NCBI RefSeq assembly: GCF_000413055.1
Contig: NZ_KE332518.1
Coordinates: 1,055,583-1,119,582 of the forward strand
Source: Treponema maltophilum ATCC 51939
GTDB lineage: Bacteria > Spirochaetota > Spirochaetia > Treponematales > Treponemataceae
Direction: 5' to 3'
DNA length: 64,000 bases
The notes under the pieces: model-generated
The model's database searches: none
Told to the model about the DNA's origin: nothing
The model's input: only the letters and a program-made list of their open reading frames with translations
Made by a program: the position numbers and the translations under genes
Shown: positions 36,839-46,465 of the stretch, piece after piece
Layout: each line of letters starts with the position of its first letter
Numbering within the stretch: position 1 is the stretch's first letter

Positions 36839-37258
36839 ATGATTGGATTGTTCGGAGCAGCATGTGTTCTCGGGCTTGCAGCGACAGGTTCTGCAATTGG
36901 TATCGGTATAGCCGGGCAGGCGGCGATCGGCGCATGGAAACGGTGTTATGTAAACAATAAACCGGCTCCCTTCATTTTGGTAGCTTTTGCCGGCGCTCCG
37001 CTTACGCAAACTATTTACGGTCTTTTGCTTATGCAGTCTATGATTTCATCTTCAAAAGACGGTATGTTCCTGTTGGGACTCGGTTTGTTTTCAGGTATTG
37101 CAATCGGCGCTTCGGCTATATTTCAGGGAAAAGCGGGGGCTGCCGGTTCCGATGCCTTGGGAGAAACGGGAAAGGGCTTTGTGCAGTACCTTACGGTTGT
37201 AGGTCTTGCGGAAAGTGTCGCGCTTTTTGCGATGGTTTTCTCTTTTATCGTACTGTAA
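36839..37258 (+). CDS. atpK: V-type ATPase rotor subunit K (c subunit)
   Basis: A 139-residue proteolipid with four membrane helices. An ATG six bases upstream (36833) touches AGGAG directly, so ATG 36839 with six-base spacing is preferred. Ion-site residues line up with the sodium-binding NtpK of Enterococcus hirae: T56 and Q57 in PLTQTIYG, Q96 in IFQGKAGAAG and E125 in GLAESVALF. This suggests sodium coupling; the alignment was made by eye. Confidence 0.93.
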   Translation: MIGLFGAACVLGLAATGSAIGIGIAGQAAIGAWKRCYVNNKPAPFILVAFAGAPLTQTIYGLLLMQSMISSSKDGMFLLGLGLFSGIAIGASAIFQGKAGAAGSDALGETGKGFVQYLTVVGLAESVALFAMVFSFIVL

Positions 37259-37267
37259 TATTTTCGA

Positions 37268-38389
37268 ATGAACGATACAAAACCCCGTGCCGTCGCTGTC
37301 GGCGGTACGGGTAAAACAAAAAAGATTGTCATCGGTTCCGATTCTCCGGTGAGCATTCAAACTATGTGGAAAGAGGGCATTGTTCCGGTTTTAACCGATA
37401 AACAAGCCCTTTTTTCGCTTTTAGACAAAATTGAAGCGCTGCAGTCTATCGGCTGTTCTATCTTGCGTTTTGCCGTGCCCGACATGGAAAGTGCCGACGC
37501 GCTGTGCCGTATCGCTGAACAAAGCACAATGCCCCTTGTCGCCGATATTCACTTTGATTGGCGCCTTGCTCTGAGGTGCCTGAAAGGAAATGTTGCGAAA
37601 ATACGCATCAATCCCGGCAATATAGGCTCAAAAGAGCGCGTAAAAGAAGTGGTTGACGCGTGCAAGGCGGGGGGCAGGGCAATACGGATCGGCGTCAACG
37701 CGGGAAGTTTTCCGAAAGATATTGCCGAACGTGTTCAAAGCGGCACCATGTCCCGCTCGGAAGGACTTTCGTTAACCGCTTTGCGCGAAGCGGAAGTCTT
37801 CGACGATTTGGGCTTCGATCAATATGTCGTATCGCTGAAAGCATCGACAATACACGAAACGATTGAAGCAAACGAACGTTTTTATAAACGCCGCCCCGAC
37901 ATTCCCCTGCATATCGGCGTTACCGAAGCCGGTCCGTTAATCGGCGGTATTGTAAAAAGCACGCTTGCATTCAGTCATTTGTTAAAAGAAAACATCGGAT
38001 CGACAATCAGAGTGAGTCTTTCTTCGGATGCGGAAGATGAAGTTATAGCCGCCCGCGAAATATTGTGCGCGTGCGGTTTGTACAAGGGCGGCATAAACAT
38101 AGTGTCCTGCCCGCGCTGCGGACGCAACGGTTTCGACGTTCACGGTTTTGTAAAGCGCTGGCAGCATAAACTCTTGGCTATGGATAAAAATATAACGGTT
38201 GCGGTTATGGGATGCGCCGTAAACGGCCCGGGAGAAGGAAAGCACGCCGATATCGGCATTACCGGGGCGGGCGATTCGGTCGTTATATTCAAAAAAGGCA
38301 AGCCCGTGCGGACAATCCGCAGCGACGATATAAACATTCTTACCGAAAATGCCGATATTGCTTTTAGTGAGGAATTAAAATCTTTGTGA
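37268..38389 (+). CDS. ispG: 4-hydroxy-3-methylbut-2-enyl diphosphate synthase (flavodoxin/ferredoxin)
   Basis: Penultimate enzyme of the MEP isoprenoid pathway. A TIM barrel occupies the N-terminal two thirds (SPVSIQTMW, ADIHFDWRLAL, RINPGNIG). The C-terminal part carries the 4Fe-4S cysteines in CPRCGRNGFD and the strongly conserved MGCAVNGPGE. 373 residues, the bacterial short form. It follows atpK by ten bases without a terminator. Confidence 0.95.
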   Translation: MNDTKPRAVAVGGTGKTKKIVIGSDSPVSIQTMWKEGIVPVLTDKQALFSLLDKIEALQSIGCSILRFAVPDMESADALCRIAEQSTMPLVADIHFDWRLALRCLKGNVAKIRINPGNIGSKERVKEVVDACKAGGRAIRIGVNAGSFPKDIAERVQSGTMSRSEGLSLTALREAEVFDDLGFDQYVVSLKASTIHETIEANERFYKRRPDIPLHIGVTEAGPLIGGIVKSTLAFSHLLKENIGSTIRVSLSSDAEDEVIAAREILCACGLYKGGINIVSCPRCGRNGFDVHGFVKRWQHKLLAMDKNITVAVMGCAVNGPGEGKHADIGITGAGDSVVIFKKGKPVRTIRSDDINILTENADIAFSEELKSL

Positions 38390-39516
38390 AAAAATCCGCT
38401 TTTGCCGCGATTTTATGCTTTTTTTCTCTTTTCGCGCCCGCTCGGAATCTTGCCGCCCAAATGCCGTCGGAACAGGATTTCGACAATTCTTCACGGCGCA
38501 TTTTGGAGCAGGCAAACGAAGCGTTTGACGCTAAAGATTTCGGTACGGCATTCCGCCTTGCCGAAACGGCAAAAGAACGGTGGAAAACGGAAAAAGAGCG
38601 CTCGGTCGCGGTTCTTGAAGCCGCGCTGTCGCAGCCGGCGCTCATGAAGGCGGGCGACAATTTGGAAACCGCGCTGGCGCTTTTACGCGAGCGCAATAAT
38701 ACCGAGGCGGTACGCATTATAGAATCCAAGCTCGTGCGTTTCGGCTTTCAGGATTTCGACTATTCCGTTAAAAACTTTACCGCATATATTAAAAATACGG
38801 CATACCCGGAAGCGGATTTTTTGCTGGGTAAACTCTACATGATCGAAGGCGAATACGCTCTCGCCGAGCATTTTTACGCATCAGCCTACGAGGGCCGCCG
38901 CTACCTTGACATTCCCGATGTTCAGTTCGATATATTGGCCGATTTGGCCGAATTATATAAGCTGACGGGCGACAGTGAAAAATACGAATCGGTTTTATTG
39001 ATCCTCGCTTCGCAGGACGACAAGTACCGGCAAAACAACAATCCTTCCGCTTTTATAAGCGCGGTTGTATCGGCCGTCAAAAGGGGGATGGGCGCGGATA
39101 AACTCTTTTTTTTATACCGCAGCGATAATTACAAAACGCTTCCCGTATGGTACCGGCTTACAACATATTACGATTCGTTGGATTTGAATGAGCGTGCCGT
39201 TGAAACGGCATTGTTATTTTGCATAACCGCCGTAAGCCGCGCCGATTCCATAATAAAGTCCCGCGATATGGATTACGCATATACCGGCGTACGCCCGCTT
39301 TTGCATAAAATTCAGCTGTACGGCGACATAAACGAGTGGGCGGCAAAATACAAGCTTTGGGAAGGCTTTTATCTTTTGGGAAAAACCGCGCAAAAAGCGG
39401 GCTATTCGTCTTTTGCCGCTGAAATCTTTTCCGCCGTTGCCGCCGAAAGCCCCGAGCGCACGTGGACCGTTTTGGCGCAAAAGGCGCTTTCGTCAAGTTC
39501 GGCCGGCTCCGATTAG
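38386..39516 (+). CDS. Exported TPR-like protein, unknown function
   Basis: A 376-residue protein starting at GTG 38386 and overlapping ispG by four bases. Residues 1-25 form a signal peptide ending ARNLAAQ. The mature part is helical with TPR-like spacing (ILEQANEAFDAKDFGTAFRLAE, LGKLYMIEGEYALAEHFYASAYEG, LADLAELYKLTGDSEKYESVL). It is expected in the periplasm. It ends 13 bases from the convergent Wzi-like gene. No enzyme motif was found. Confidence 0.7.
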   Translation: MKKSAFAAILCFFSLFAPARNLAAQMPSEQDFDNSSRRILEQANEAFDAKDFGTAFRLAETAKERWKTEKERSVAVLEAALSQPALMKAGDNLETALALLRERNNTEAVRIIESKLVRFGFQDFDYSVKNFTAYIKNTAYPEADFLLGKLYMIEGEYALAEHFYASAYEGRRYLDIPDVQFDILADLAELYKLTGDSEKYESVLLILASQDDKYRQNNNPSAFISAVVSAVKRGMGADKLFFLYRSDNYKTLPVWYRLTTYYDSLDLNERAVETALLFCITAVSRADSIIKSRDMDYAYTGVRPLLHKIQLYGDINEWAAKYKLWEGFYLLGKTAQKAGYSSFAAEIFSAVAAESPERTWTVLAQKALSSSSAGSD

Positions 39517-39529
39517 TAATTAATATTGT

Positions 39530-41329
39530 TTAGTACAGCTTAAGCGATAAGCTCAGGTAGTTTCCGAAACGGTTTCGGTATTCACTGCTTCCGGCTTGTT
39601 GAAATTTGCCGTCGATAAATTCCGTATGGTACGTAAAGGACAGGGTATAGCCTAAACGTATTTTAAGCGGAATATCTTTTACAAAGCGCAAATCCATGTC
39701 CGCAGAAACACCCAGAGAATGTATCCATTCGTATACACCGTCTTTAAGAAAGTCCTTGTAGTAATAATCGCCCGGCTTTGCGGAAGACGCTCCCGCTTGG
39801 TAAACCATTCTTTCGCTATATGAACTGCCGTGCACGATGCCTGAACCGTAGTCCGCACCGTGCTGAACAAGCGTGTATTGTGCGTTTACATGCAAAAACC
39901 AAAATGGAAGAGTTCTGAGTCCTATTTTTATTTCCGCCGAATTCGGTTTTAATTTGTATCCGAGCGGTTCGCCGTGATTCGTATATGCCGTATCCATTTT
40001 TTTTGTATATCCGGGAACCTCGGTTAAGGGGTGCGTATACATATACGGCTCTATTTTCGTATATTGAAGAATAAAGGTCATAAAGGGCGTATCGGGAATT
40101 GCAATTTTAGCACCGAATTGATACGTCCACATGCTGGCACCGGCTTGATGAAAAATATCGGTAGCTGCCGGATCTACCTCATCTATAAACAGGTTGTAGT
40201 ATGCCTGTGCATACTTCGGAATTTTCAAACCCAATGAAAGTCCCATTTGCACATTGTCGAAGTCTCCGACTATGCTTTGCGCAAACATAGGAAAAAAGCC
40301 CGGGTTCAAATAACTTAATTCAAAACGCTTTACCCATATCGCCGATGAAGTGATGCCTGCATAAAAAATATCTTTAATGCAAAGTTCCGCAAGCATCGCC
40401 GAAATATTATTTTGAAATATTTCCGCTGAAGATTTTATTCCGGTTAAATTAAAATATTCCAAAGATCCGGTAAGAGCCGAAAGTGAGAGCCATTTTACCG
40501 GCAGTATCGATATTTCAAGCGCGGTAAACGGACGGGCCGTTTTCGACAGCATCAAATTGCCGTCGCCCGTTCCCCAATCGCGTCTGATTCTGGAAAAATT
40601 GATATTGATTTTTCCGTCCCACAGCCGTGTCCCGAATTCGGGAAGGAGCCGCGTTCCCGCTGCAGGCTCGTTTGACATACCGCCGAAATTTCCCAAACTG
40701 GTTAATAAATATTGATAGCTGTCCCAGCTTTGCGTAAAAGTATTCGGCGCATACGAGTCTACCTGCGGTGCTGCCCCCGGCTGCGTAACATCGAGCTTCA
40801 TAACACCCGCACCGATATTCACATTATATGAAAAGTACCGGGAAATATCGCCTTTTATATATGCGTCAAACCATTGCAGGGCGGAAATATTCGGTGCATT
40901 GAAATTGGTATACAGGCTTGTTTCCGAAGATCCGCCGATTTCTATGTGCAGAGGGATTTTTTCGTTATCTTCGTAGCTGTAAAAACCTTTTTTTAAAAGA
41001 ATTCCGGCATTTTTTATAACCGAAGCACTGGGTACGAAAGCGGTCGGAGGTGCCGGCTGCAGCCGCTCAAGCGTTTCCTGTGCAAGAACTTTTTCCCGCA
41101 TGGAAGAATCGGGGCTTTCCAATATTTGATTTAAAGCGTCCAAAACCGTTTTTAACGTATACGGGCGGGCATTCGGAAGACTTTCGCAATAGTTACGCAG
41201 CAAAGCGTATTCAAGCATATTGTATACCGGATCATCCAACGGAACCGATATGTTTTGTTGGGCAAAGCCGAAAAAAATTGCTGCGGAAAATAAAAAAGTC
41301 AATAGGTATTTTTTAAAATGCATTTTCAT
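39530..41329 (-). CDS. Outer-membrane beta-barrel protein, Wzi-like (capsule assembly)
   Basis: A 599-residue exported protein: signal peptide (residues 1-23, ending FFGFAQ), then VPLDDPVYNMLEYALLRNYC, which resembles the N-terminus of Wzi-type capsule assembly proteins, and a long series of amphipathic strands ending in an aromatic residue (LSLSLKLY), a barrel signature. At the promoter-distal end of the glycan block it could anchor the polysaccharide to the outer surface. Family assignment is by pattern and context. Confidence 0.6.
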   Translation of the reverse strand: MKMHFKKYLLTFLFSAAIFFGFAQQNISVPLDDPVYNMLEYALLRNYCESLPNARPYTLKTVLDALNQILESPDSSMREKVLAQETLERLQPAPPTAFVPSASVIKNAGILLKKGFYSYEDNEKIPLHIEIGGSSETSLYTNFNAPNISALQWFDAYIKGDISRYFSYNVNIGAGVMKLDVTQPGAAPQVDSYAPNTFTQSWDSYQYLLTSLGNFGGMSNEPAAGTRLLPEFGTRLWDGKININFSRIRRDWGTGDGNLMLSKTARPFTALEISILPVKWLSLSALTGSLEYFNLTGIKSSAEIFQNNISAMLAELCIKDIFYAGITSSAIWVKRFELSYLNPGFFPMFAQSIVGDFDNVQMGLSLGLKIPKYAQAYYNLFIDEVDPAATDIFHQAGASMWTYQFGAKIAIPDTPFMTFILQYTKIEPYMYTHPLTEVPGYTKKMDTAYTNHGEPLGYKLKPNSAEIKIGLRTLPFWFLHVNAQYTLVQHGADYGSGIVHGSSYSERMVYQAGASSAKPGDYYYKDFLKDGVYEWIHSLGVSADMDLRFVKDIPLKIRLGYTLSFTYHTEFIDGKFQQAGSSEYRNRFGNYLSLSLKLY

Positions 41330-41337
41330 ATCCTGTT

Positions 41338-42882
41338 TTAATAATGTAAACCGATACCGATCGATAATTCATACCATTCTTCCTTGCGCCAATCGGTCGT
41401 AAAGAATTTTTTTACGGCGGTATCGATAAAGCTTATATTCTCGCCGAGTTTTTGGGCAAAACGCACCGTATCGATGCCGAAACTTATACGCCCCTGTATG
41501 CTGCGCATTTTATTCGGAAAGCCGATAATTTCAAGCCCCGCAGCGTACCACCCGTCTTTCGGGTTGTAGTTCCGGTTCGCCGCATCGTTGTTCCCCAGTG
41601 CGATATCGATAAACGGCGAAAGCTGCATTTCAAAATCGAACCAGCGCATCCATGAAGGGGCACCCCAGCCGACCCAATTCGTTTGCAAAATTTTTATGGG
41701 GACATCGATATTCAGTAAAAAAGCCGAATCGGTTTTAATGTATGTATCCCGAACGCCGCGGATGCGGGAACCTTCTTCGGATTTTAAACCGAAATTTTTA
41801 AATACATACAGCCGCGAGGCGAATCCCGCATATTTAAATGCACGGTAATATTCACCGCTTACCGAAAAAGACGTCGAATACGTGTTGGAATAAATATCGT
41901 ACGAAAGCGACTGGGAAAAATGTGCCGAATATCCTTGGCGGTAGTTTTCTATCCAATCGACCCTGCCTGTAGCCAATTCGTGACCGACGGTAATGTCCGG
42001 TCCCTTTAAATCCGAATGCGTAATGCCGTCCCATCCGAGGCGTGTTTCGGTCGGGTCGAAATTCCACGATAGGGAAGACGAGGGCGTCCATGTAAGATTT
42101 CCTTTGTTTTCGATTTTAGCCAAAACAATCGGGAGCTTTATTGAAACGCCTTCGGTAAGATAAAAGGCGTCGTTGGAAGACCGGTAATCGGGATCGTATT
42201 TTACGGCTTGAGATGCCCCGAAATTCAGCGATATTGCTTTATGCAAAGGCATGCTGAATGTTACGCCGGTCGTAAAATCGAATGCCGGAGCTTTTTCGCC
42301 GATCGCATAATTGATGCCGAGGCTGTTTTCCCAATTTGAATGCAGCGGTCCGAGCTTAAAAGGAATATCGAATGAAACGCCGCCGCCGATTTTATGTTTC
42401 GGCGCCTTGCCTTCTTCCGTTTTGTATTCGTAGGATAATTCCCCGTTCAGCGTACGCATCGTACCGAAAAAATTATAGTCTTTTATCTTGAGTTTAAAAA
42501 CAAAGCCGGTATTCGAATTGTACTTGGGGTAGGGAAACCCTATAATATTCCATGTATCTTTCGTTTTGATAAGCAAATCGACGGGAATAATGCCCGTTTC
42601 GGTTTCTTCACCGTAGGACGGAAAAATATACGCTTCTTCCAACACTCGCTGATTTTTCAGCTGAACAAGTTTATCCTGCAGATAAGATTCAAGTTCCGCC
42701 TTGTTTTCGAAAGTTTTGTTTGTATCTATACGCACCGCCTGCGAAAGCGGATATTTACGAGTCAAGCCGGTTATTTCATAAACTACCGAACGTATGCGGT
42801 ACTGCTCCGAAGTTATTGAAGTCGAAATCAAAAAAAGAAAAATAAAAAAACAAGCGACCGTACGCAGTCTAAACGAAATCAT
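41338..42882 (-). CDS. Omp85-superfamily-like outer-membrane barrel with one POTRA-like domain
   Basis: A 514-residue exported protein. After the signal peptide (residues 1-25) a single POTRA-like module appears (YRIRSVVYEITGL, then KTFENKAELESYLQDKL and a strand pair around IIPVDLLIKTKDTW), followed by a beta-barrel with repeated aromatic strands and a C-terminal LSIGIGLHY. The segment FGTMRTLNGELSYEY is like the first strands of BamA/TamA barrels. It is too short to be the main BamA, so it is more likely a dedicated partner of this locus. Confidence 0.55.
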   Translation of the reverse strand: MISFRLRTVACFFIFLFLISTSITSEQYRIRSVVYEITGLTRKYPLSQAVRIDTNKTFENKAELESYLQDKLVQLKNQRVLEEAYIFPSYGEETETGIIPVDLLIKTKDTWNIIGFPYPKYNSNTGFVFKLKIKDYNFFGTMRTLNGELSYEYKTEEGKAPKHKIGGGVSFDIPFKLGPLHSNWENSLGINYAIGEKAPAFDFTTGVTFSMPLHKAISLNFGASQAVKYDPDYRSSNDAFYLTEGVSIKLPIVLAKIENKGNLTWTPSSSLSWNFDPTETRLGWDGITHSDLKGPDITVGHELATGRVDWIENYRQGYSAHFSQSLSYDIYSNTYSTSFSVSGEYYRAFKYAGFASRLYVFKNFGLKSEEGSRIRGVRDTYIKTDSAFLLNIDVPIKILQTNWVGWGAPSWMRWFDFEMQLSPFIDIALGNNDAANRNYNPKDGWYAAGLEIIGFPNKMRSIQGRISFGIDTVRFAQKLGENISFIDTAVKKFFTTDWRKEEWYELSIGIGLHY

Positions 42883-42938
42883 AATACCGCATTTTAGTAT
42901 ATTTTACAAAAAATGACAATCATGTTTTTTTTCGCACC

Positions 42939-44378
42939 CTAATAGGCACCTTTTCGTGTTACGACGACTACGCATGTTTGCAAAATTATCCAAATATCAA
43001 GCCAAATCGACCAGTTTTGAATGTAATACGTATCGAGCATAACGCGTTCTTCGTAGCCGGTCGAAGATCTGCCTGAAATTTGCCACATGCCGGAAAGTCC
43101 GGGCGTAACGGAAAAAATGTAACGGAATTTATCGCCGTATTTTTTCTTTTCATCTTCGACGATCGGGCGCGGACCTACAAAGCTCATGTTGCCTATCAGT
43201 ATGTTAAAAAGCTGGGGCAGTTCGTCCAAACTCGTTTTGCGTAAGAATTTACCGATTTTTGTAATGCGCGGATCATGTTCGAGTTTTTGATGTTCGTTCC
43301 ATTCGCGTCGCAATTCGGGATTTTTTTCTAACAAATCTTTCAAGCGTTTATCCGCGTCGACAACCATCGAGCGGAATTTCCACGTCGTTATGTGTTTGCC
43401 GTTTTTGCCGATTCGTTTGTGCCCGTAAAAAACGGGTCCTTTTGAAGAAAGCTTTACGAGAATGCAAAGCAGCACCATGACGGGAACGGTCAGCGGGGAA
43501 GATATAATCAGCAGGACTACATCCAAAAAGCGCTTGAGCAATAGATTCAGCGAGCGAGTTAAGCGATTGGCCGCCGAAAAGCCTAAGATACCGCCGAAGT
43601 CGCGCACCGAAAGGGATACGCCTTTCAGCGACTGATGGTAGGGAATAGTGATAATATAGCGATAATCCGAAAGTAAAGAGCCGAGCGGACTTTTGGAAAG
43701 CGACGTGTCGCGCTGTTCCATGACGATTGCCGTGGTGATTTTGCATTCATGCAGCCGTTTTTCAATTTCCTGCGAATACGGGAAAATGGGAATACCTCTG
43801 TATTCGGAATGTCCGGTATCGGTGTCTGTAATGATTGCGGCGGGTTTATAACCGAATGAGGGTTTGTTTAAAAGTTTATCGGTTATAATATGTTTGTTTT
43901 TATCCTGCGCGTAAAGAACAACGGGAATCCCCCACCAGCTGAACGGAGCAAAAAAAGCCCGTACGGCTTCTCTCATAAGGGGAAGTGTAAAAGTTGCAAA
44001 GGGAACGGCTAAAAGAAGGGCAACGCTCAGCGCATTGCGGTCGTCGGTTTCAACGGCAATGGAAAGCGCGATGCCGGTAAAACAAAAAAAGGAGGTGAGT
44101 GAAAAACGGCGCACTTCTTCGGCCGGCTGGAGCATAATGCCCGGATACAAATGCGCGGCAAAAAAAGCGGCGGCAAAGGCGGGAAGGTAAATCCAATAGT
44201 GGACAAAGTCGCGGAATACGATGAACGTGCGGTCTACGGCGTTAACCGTAAAAAAGCCCGCGCCGAAACACAACATAACCCCGATAAAATCAAAAAGCAT
44301 AAAGGTTATACCGGTCGCAAACGAACTCGTATGCGTAAAATGCGATTTAAACCAAGTCGGAAATTCCTGCGCCGTCAT
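42939..44378 (-). CDS. wbaP: Undecaprenyl-phosphate sugar phosphotransferase (WbaP/WcaJ type)
   Basis: Starts glycan repeat synthesis by moving a hexose-1-phosphate from a UDP-sugar to undecaprenyl phosphate. 479 residues: four or five N-terminal membrane helices, a CoA-binding-like cytoplasmic domain (about residues 150-240), and the C-terminal catalytic domain with GPVFYGHKRIGKNGK, TWKFRSMVVDAD, KTSLDELPQLFNI, FVGPRP and a final PGLSGMWQISGRS. Which sugar is used is not predictable. Confidence 0.93.
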   Translation of the reverse strand: MTAQEFPTWFKSHFTHTSSFATGITFMLFDFIGVMLCFGAGFFTVNAVDRTFIVFRDFVHYWIYLPAFAAAFFAAHLYPGIMLQPAEEVRRFSLTSFFCFTGIALSIAVETDDRNALSVALLLAVPFATFTLPLMREAVRAFFAPFSWWGIPVVLYAQDKNKHIITDKLLNKPSFGYKPAAIITDTDTGHSEYRGIPIFPYSQEIEKRLHECKITTAIVMEQRDTSLSKSPLGSLLSDYRYIITIPYHQSLKGVSLSVRDFGGILGFSAANRLTRSLNLLLKRFLDVVLLIISSPLTVPVMVLLCILVKLSSKGPVFYGHKRIGKNGKHITTWKFRSMVVDADKRLKDLLEKNPELRREWNEHQKLEHDPRITKIGKFLRKTSLDELPQLFNILIGNMSFVGPRPIVEDEKKKYGDKFRYIFSVTPGLSGMWQISGRSSTGYEERVMLDTYYIQNWSIWLDIWIILQTCVVVVTRKGAY

Positions 44379-44436
44379 GCGTATATGCTATCATATTTTT
44401 TTAAAAGAAGCAAATCGTATTTTACTTGCGGTAGTA

Positions 44437-45591
44437 TTAAATGTGAAAAGACAATGCCTGCTCTTGCAACTCTTCGTACCACGAACACAGGTTTTCCGCG
44501 GCCGAAACGATGTCGAATCCCGCATTCCGTATTGCTTCGGGATAGGTTTTTTTCGGAATCTGCTCGTAAGACAGCAGTTTTTGCGCCCATTCGTCCGTGC
44601 CGGCGCTCAACGGGAAAAAGGACACAAGCGGCGTGATCGCCGTATCGGCCGGTACCGCGTCGCTCATGAGGCAGGGAAGGCCTACGGCTTGGGCTTCTAT
44701 GCCGACGACGGGCATCCCCTCGTAGCGGCTCGGCAAAAAGAATACATCGAATGCGTTTAAAAAATCGGGAATATCGCGCCGCAAACCCGCAAAAAAAACG
44801 GCCTGCTCTATGCCCAGCTCTTTAACAAGCCGGCGGATATCGGTTTTAAGTTCTCCCGTTCCGACCAAAAGCAGTGCGGCGTTTTTATTGAGCCGATACG
44901 CTTCGGCAAAAACGCGCACGATAAATTCGTGATTTTTAGGAAATACAAAACGCCCGACGTGTCCGACGATAAAGCGGTTTTCCAAGCCGAATTCTTTTCG
45001 TATGCGCTCGGCTCCGGCAAGGTTTGGATAAAAACGTTCGGTATCCACGGCATTTTTTATCAAGCGCACTTTTCCGTCGCGCACTGCCGTATTGCCGAAC
45101 AGCCAGCGGGCAGGATATTCGGCGCATGCGGCGTAGTGCGTTGCAAACGTTTTTGCAAAGGGACGCAGCATCTGTTTCATCATATTGCGTTTAAACTCGC
45201 CGCGGCTTGTCGTGCTGTGGTTGTGCGCTATGCGTACCGGAACCTTTGCGCGGTATGCCGCATATAAGGGAAAAACGCTCAGCGTATTCAAATGCGAATG
45301 AACGATCCTGTAACCGTTTTTTTCAAAAGCGGCGCGGCATTGGCGCATATTCGTACGCATCGATTTTTCATAGGGTTCAAGTTTTATGATGCGGCCGCCC
45401 AAATCGAGAATTTCTTTGTCGATAAGCGTCTTATTATAGCCGTCCATAAAAAAATCGAACTGAACGCGGCTGCGGTCGATGTGCCGGTAATAATTCATGA
45501 CGACCGAATCGACGCCGCTGATAACGGCTTTACCGATAATTTGAGCAACTCTGAGCGGTGTTTTAGTTTTTGCTGCGTGTTTCCGTTCCAT
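44437..45591 (-). CDS. GT4 family glycosyltransferase (EpsF-like)
   Basis: A 384-residue GT-B fold retaining glycosyltransferase. The N-terminal domain has GVDSVVMNYYRHID and VHSHLNTLSVFPLYAA; the C-terminal donor domain has FIVGHVGRFVFPKNHEFIV, LLLVGTGEL, VFFAGLRRDIPDFLNAFDVFFLPSRYEGMPVVGIEAQA, the expected EX7E-type motif. No membrane helix. Overlaps the upstream licD gene by 29 bases. Confidence 0.9.
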   Translation of the reverse strand: MERKHAAKTKTPLRVAQIIGKAVISGVDSVVMNYYRHIDRSRVQFDFFMDGYNKTLIDKEILDLGGRIIKLEPYEKSMRTNMRQCRAAFEKNGYRIVHSHLNTLSVFPLYAAYRAKVPVRIAHNHSTTSRGEFKRNMMKQMLRPFAKTFATHYAACAEYPARWLFGNTAVRDGKVRLIKNAVDTERFYPNLAGAERIRKEFGLENRFIVGHVGRFVFPKNHEFIVRVFAEAYRLNKNAALLLVGTGELKTDIRRLVKELGIEQAVFFAGLRRDIPDFLNAFDVFFLPSRYEGMPVVGIEAQAVGLPCLMSDAVPADTAITPLVSFFPLSAGTDEWAQKLLSYEQIPKKTYPEAIRNAGFDIVSAAENLCSWYEELQEQALSFHI

Positions 45592-46465
45592 GATAGTCGC
45601 TCCATCTTAAACTGCTTTTGTGCGGTTTCGGCCCCGCGTCTGTTATGTGAATGCCTTGAATATTATGACTGTGTCTTTTGCTCACAGGAGGCAGCTTTCT
45701 CCAATCTCCGAAATATATCGTTAAATAAAGATCGGTATTCGCAGGGGCTGAAAATTCATAGCCTTCAAATTGAATTTTCGATACGGGTAAAACAACGTCT
45801 TCCGGGAAAAACTGGAACCATGGAAGCAGCGGGTTATAGCAAAATCCTTTAACGCCGTGTACGCCCCATTTTTGAAGCAGTTTTTGTATTGTATTCAGTT
45901 TAATGAAGGGACGGATAAGCGATTGAATAAGGCCCCACACTGCAAAATATGCATTGCGTTTCCAAGAGTTTCGCTTTGAAGGTTTAAGCGGAGCATTGTT
46001 AAACGGAGGTAAAAGTCCGAACAGATTCCGGTATTTGAATTGACGCTCCGTTTGCAGATAGCCGGGAAAAATATCTATCGGAATGCCTTGGCTGTAATTG
46101 TACGGGCCCCCCGGATCATCCATATAGCTGAAGCGGTCCCGGATTTTTGCCCAGCAAATATCGTGTTCCGGATCGGTATGCACGGTTTGGAAAAACATAT
46201 CGAAGGGAAGTTCTTGCGGTGCAATTTTGCAAAAATGTTCATAATCGGCAAGCGGCATCATAACGTCTATATCGTCGTCCCAAGGAATAAAGCCGCCGTG
46301 CCGCGCAGCGCCTAAAAGCGTTCCTGCATCCAGCCAATAGGTAAGCGAATGTTTTTTGCATATCGCATCGAATACGCGCAATATGCGCAGCATTACAAGC
46401 TGGGCTTGGCGCAATACAGTACCGCCGCTTAAACGTTCGTCGGGTATATGTAAAAATTCATTCAT
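45563..46465 (-). CDS. LicD family phosphotransferase (copy 1)
   Basis: LicD proteins transfer phospho-substituents such as phosphocholine or ribitol phosphate to surface glycans. The nucleotidyltransferase-fold core is visible: YWLDAGTLLGAARHGGFIPWDDDIDVMMP, with the metal-binding DDDID. An earlier ATG at 46483 gives six more residues; ATG 46465 overlaps the preceding stop by four bases as is common here. It shares clear similarity with the second LicD gene at 49.3-50.2 kb. Confidence 0.9.
   Translation of the reverse strand: MNEFLHIPDERLSGGTVLRQAQLVMLRILRVFDAICKKHSLTYWLDAGTLLGAARHGGFIPWDDDIDVMMPLADYEHFCKIAPQELPFDMFFQTVHTDPEHDICWAKIRDRFSYMDDPGGPYNYSQGIPIDIFPGYLQTERQFKYRNLFGLLPPFNNAPLKPSKRNSWKRNAYFAVWGLIQSLIRPFIKLNTIQKLLQKWGVHGVKGFCYNPLLPWFQFFPEDVVLPVSKIQFEGYEFSAPANTDLYLTIYFGDWRKLPPVSKRHSHNIQGIHITDAGPKPHKSSLRWSDYHGTETRSKN

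Noticed and set aside
36833-37258. atpK starting at ATG 36833
   Set aside because: The AGGAG sequence touches this ATG directly; the ATG six bases further on has proper spacing and matches the usual N-terminus.
39517-39529. A promoter or terminator in the 13-base convergent gap
   Set aside because: Too short, and no stem or T-run is present.
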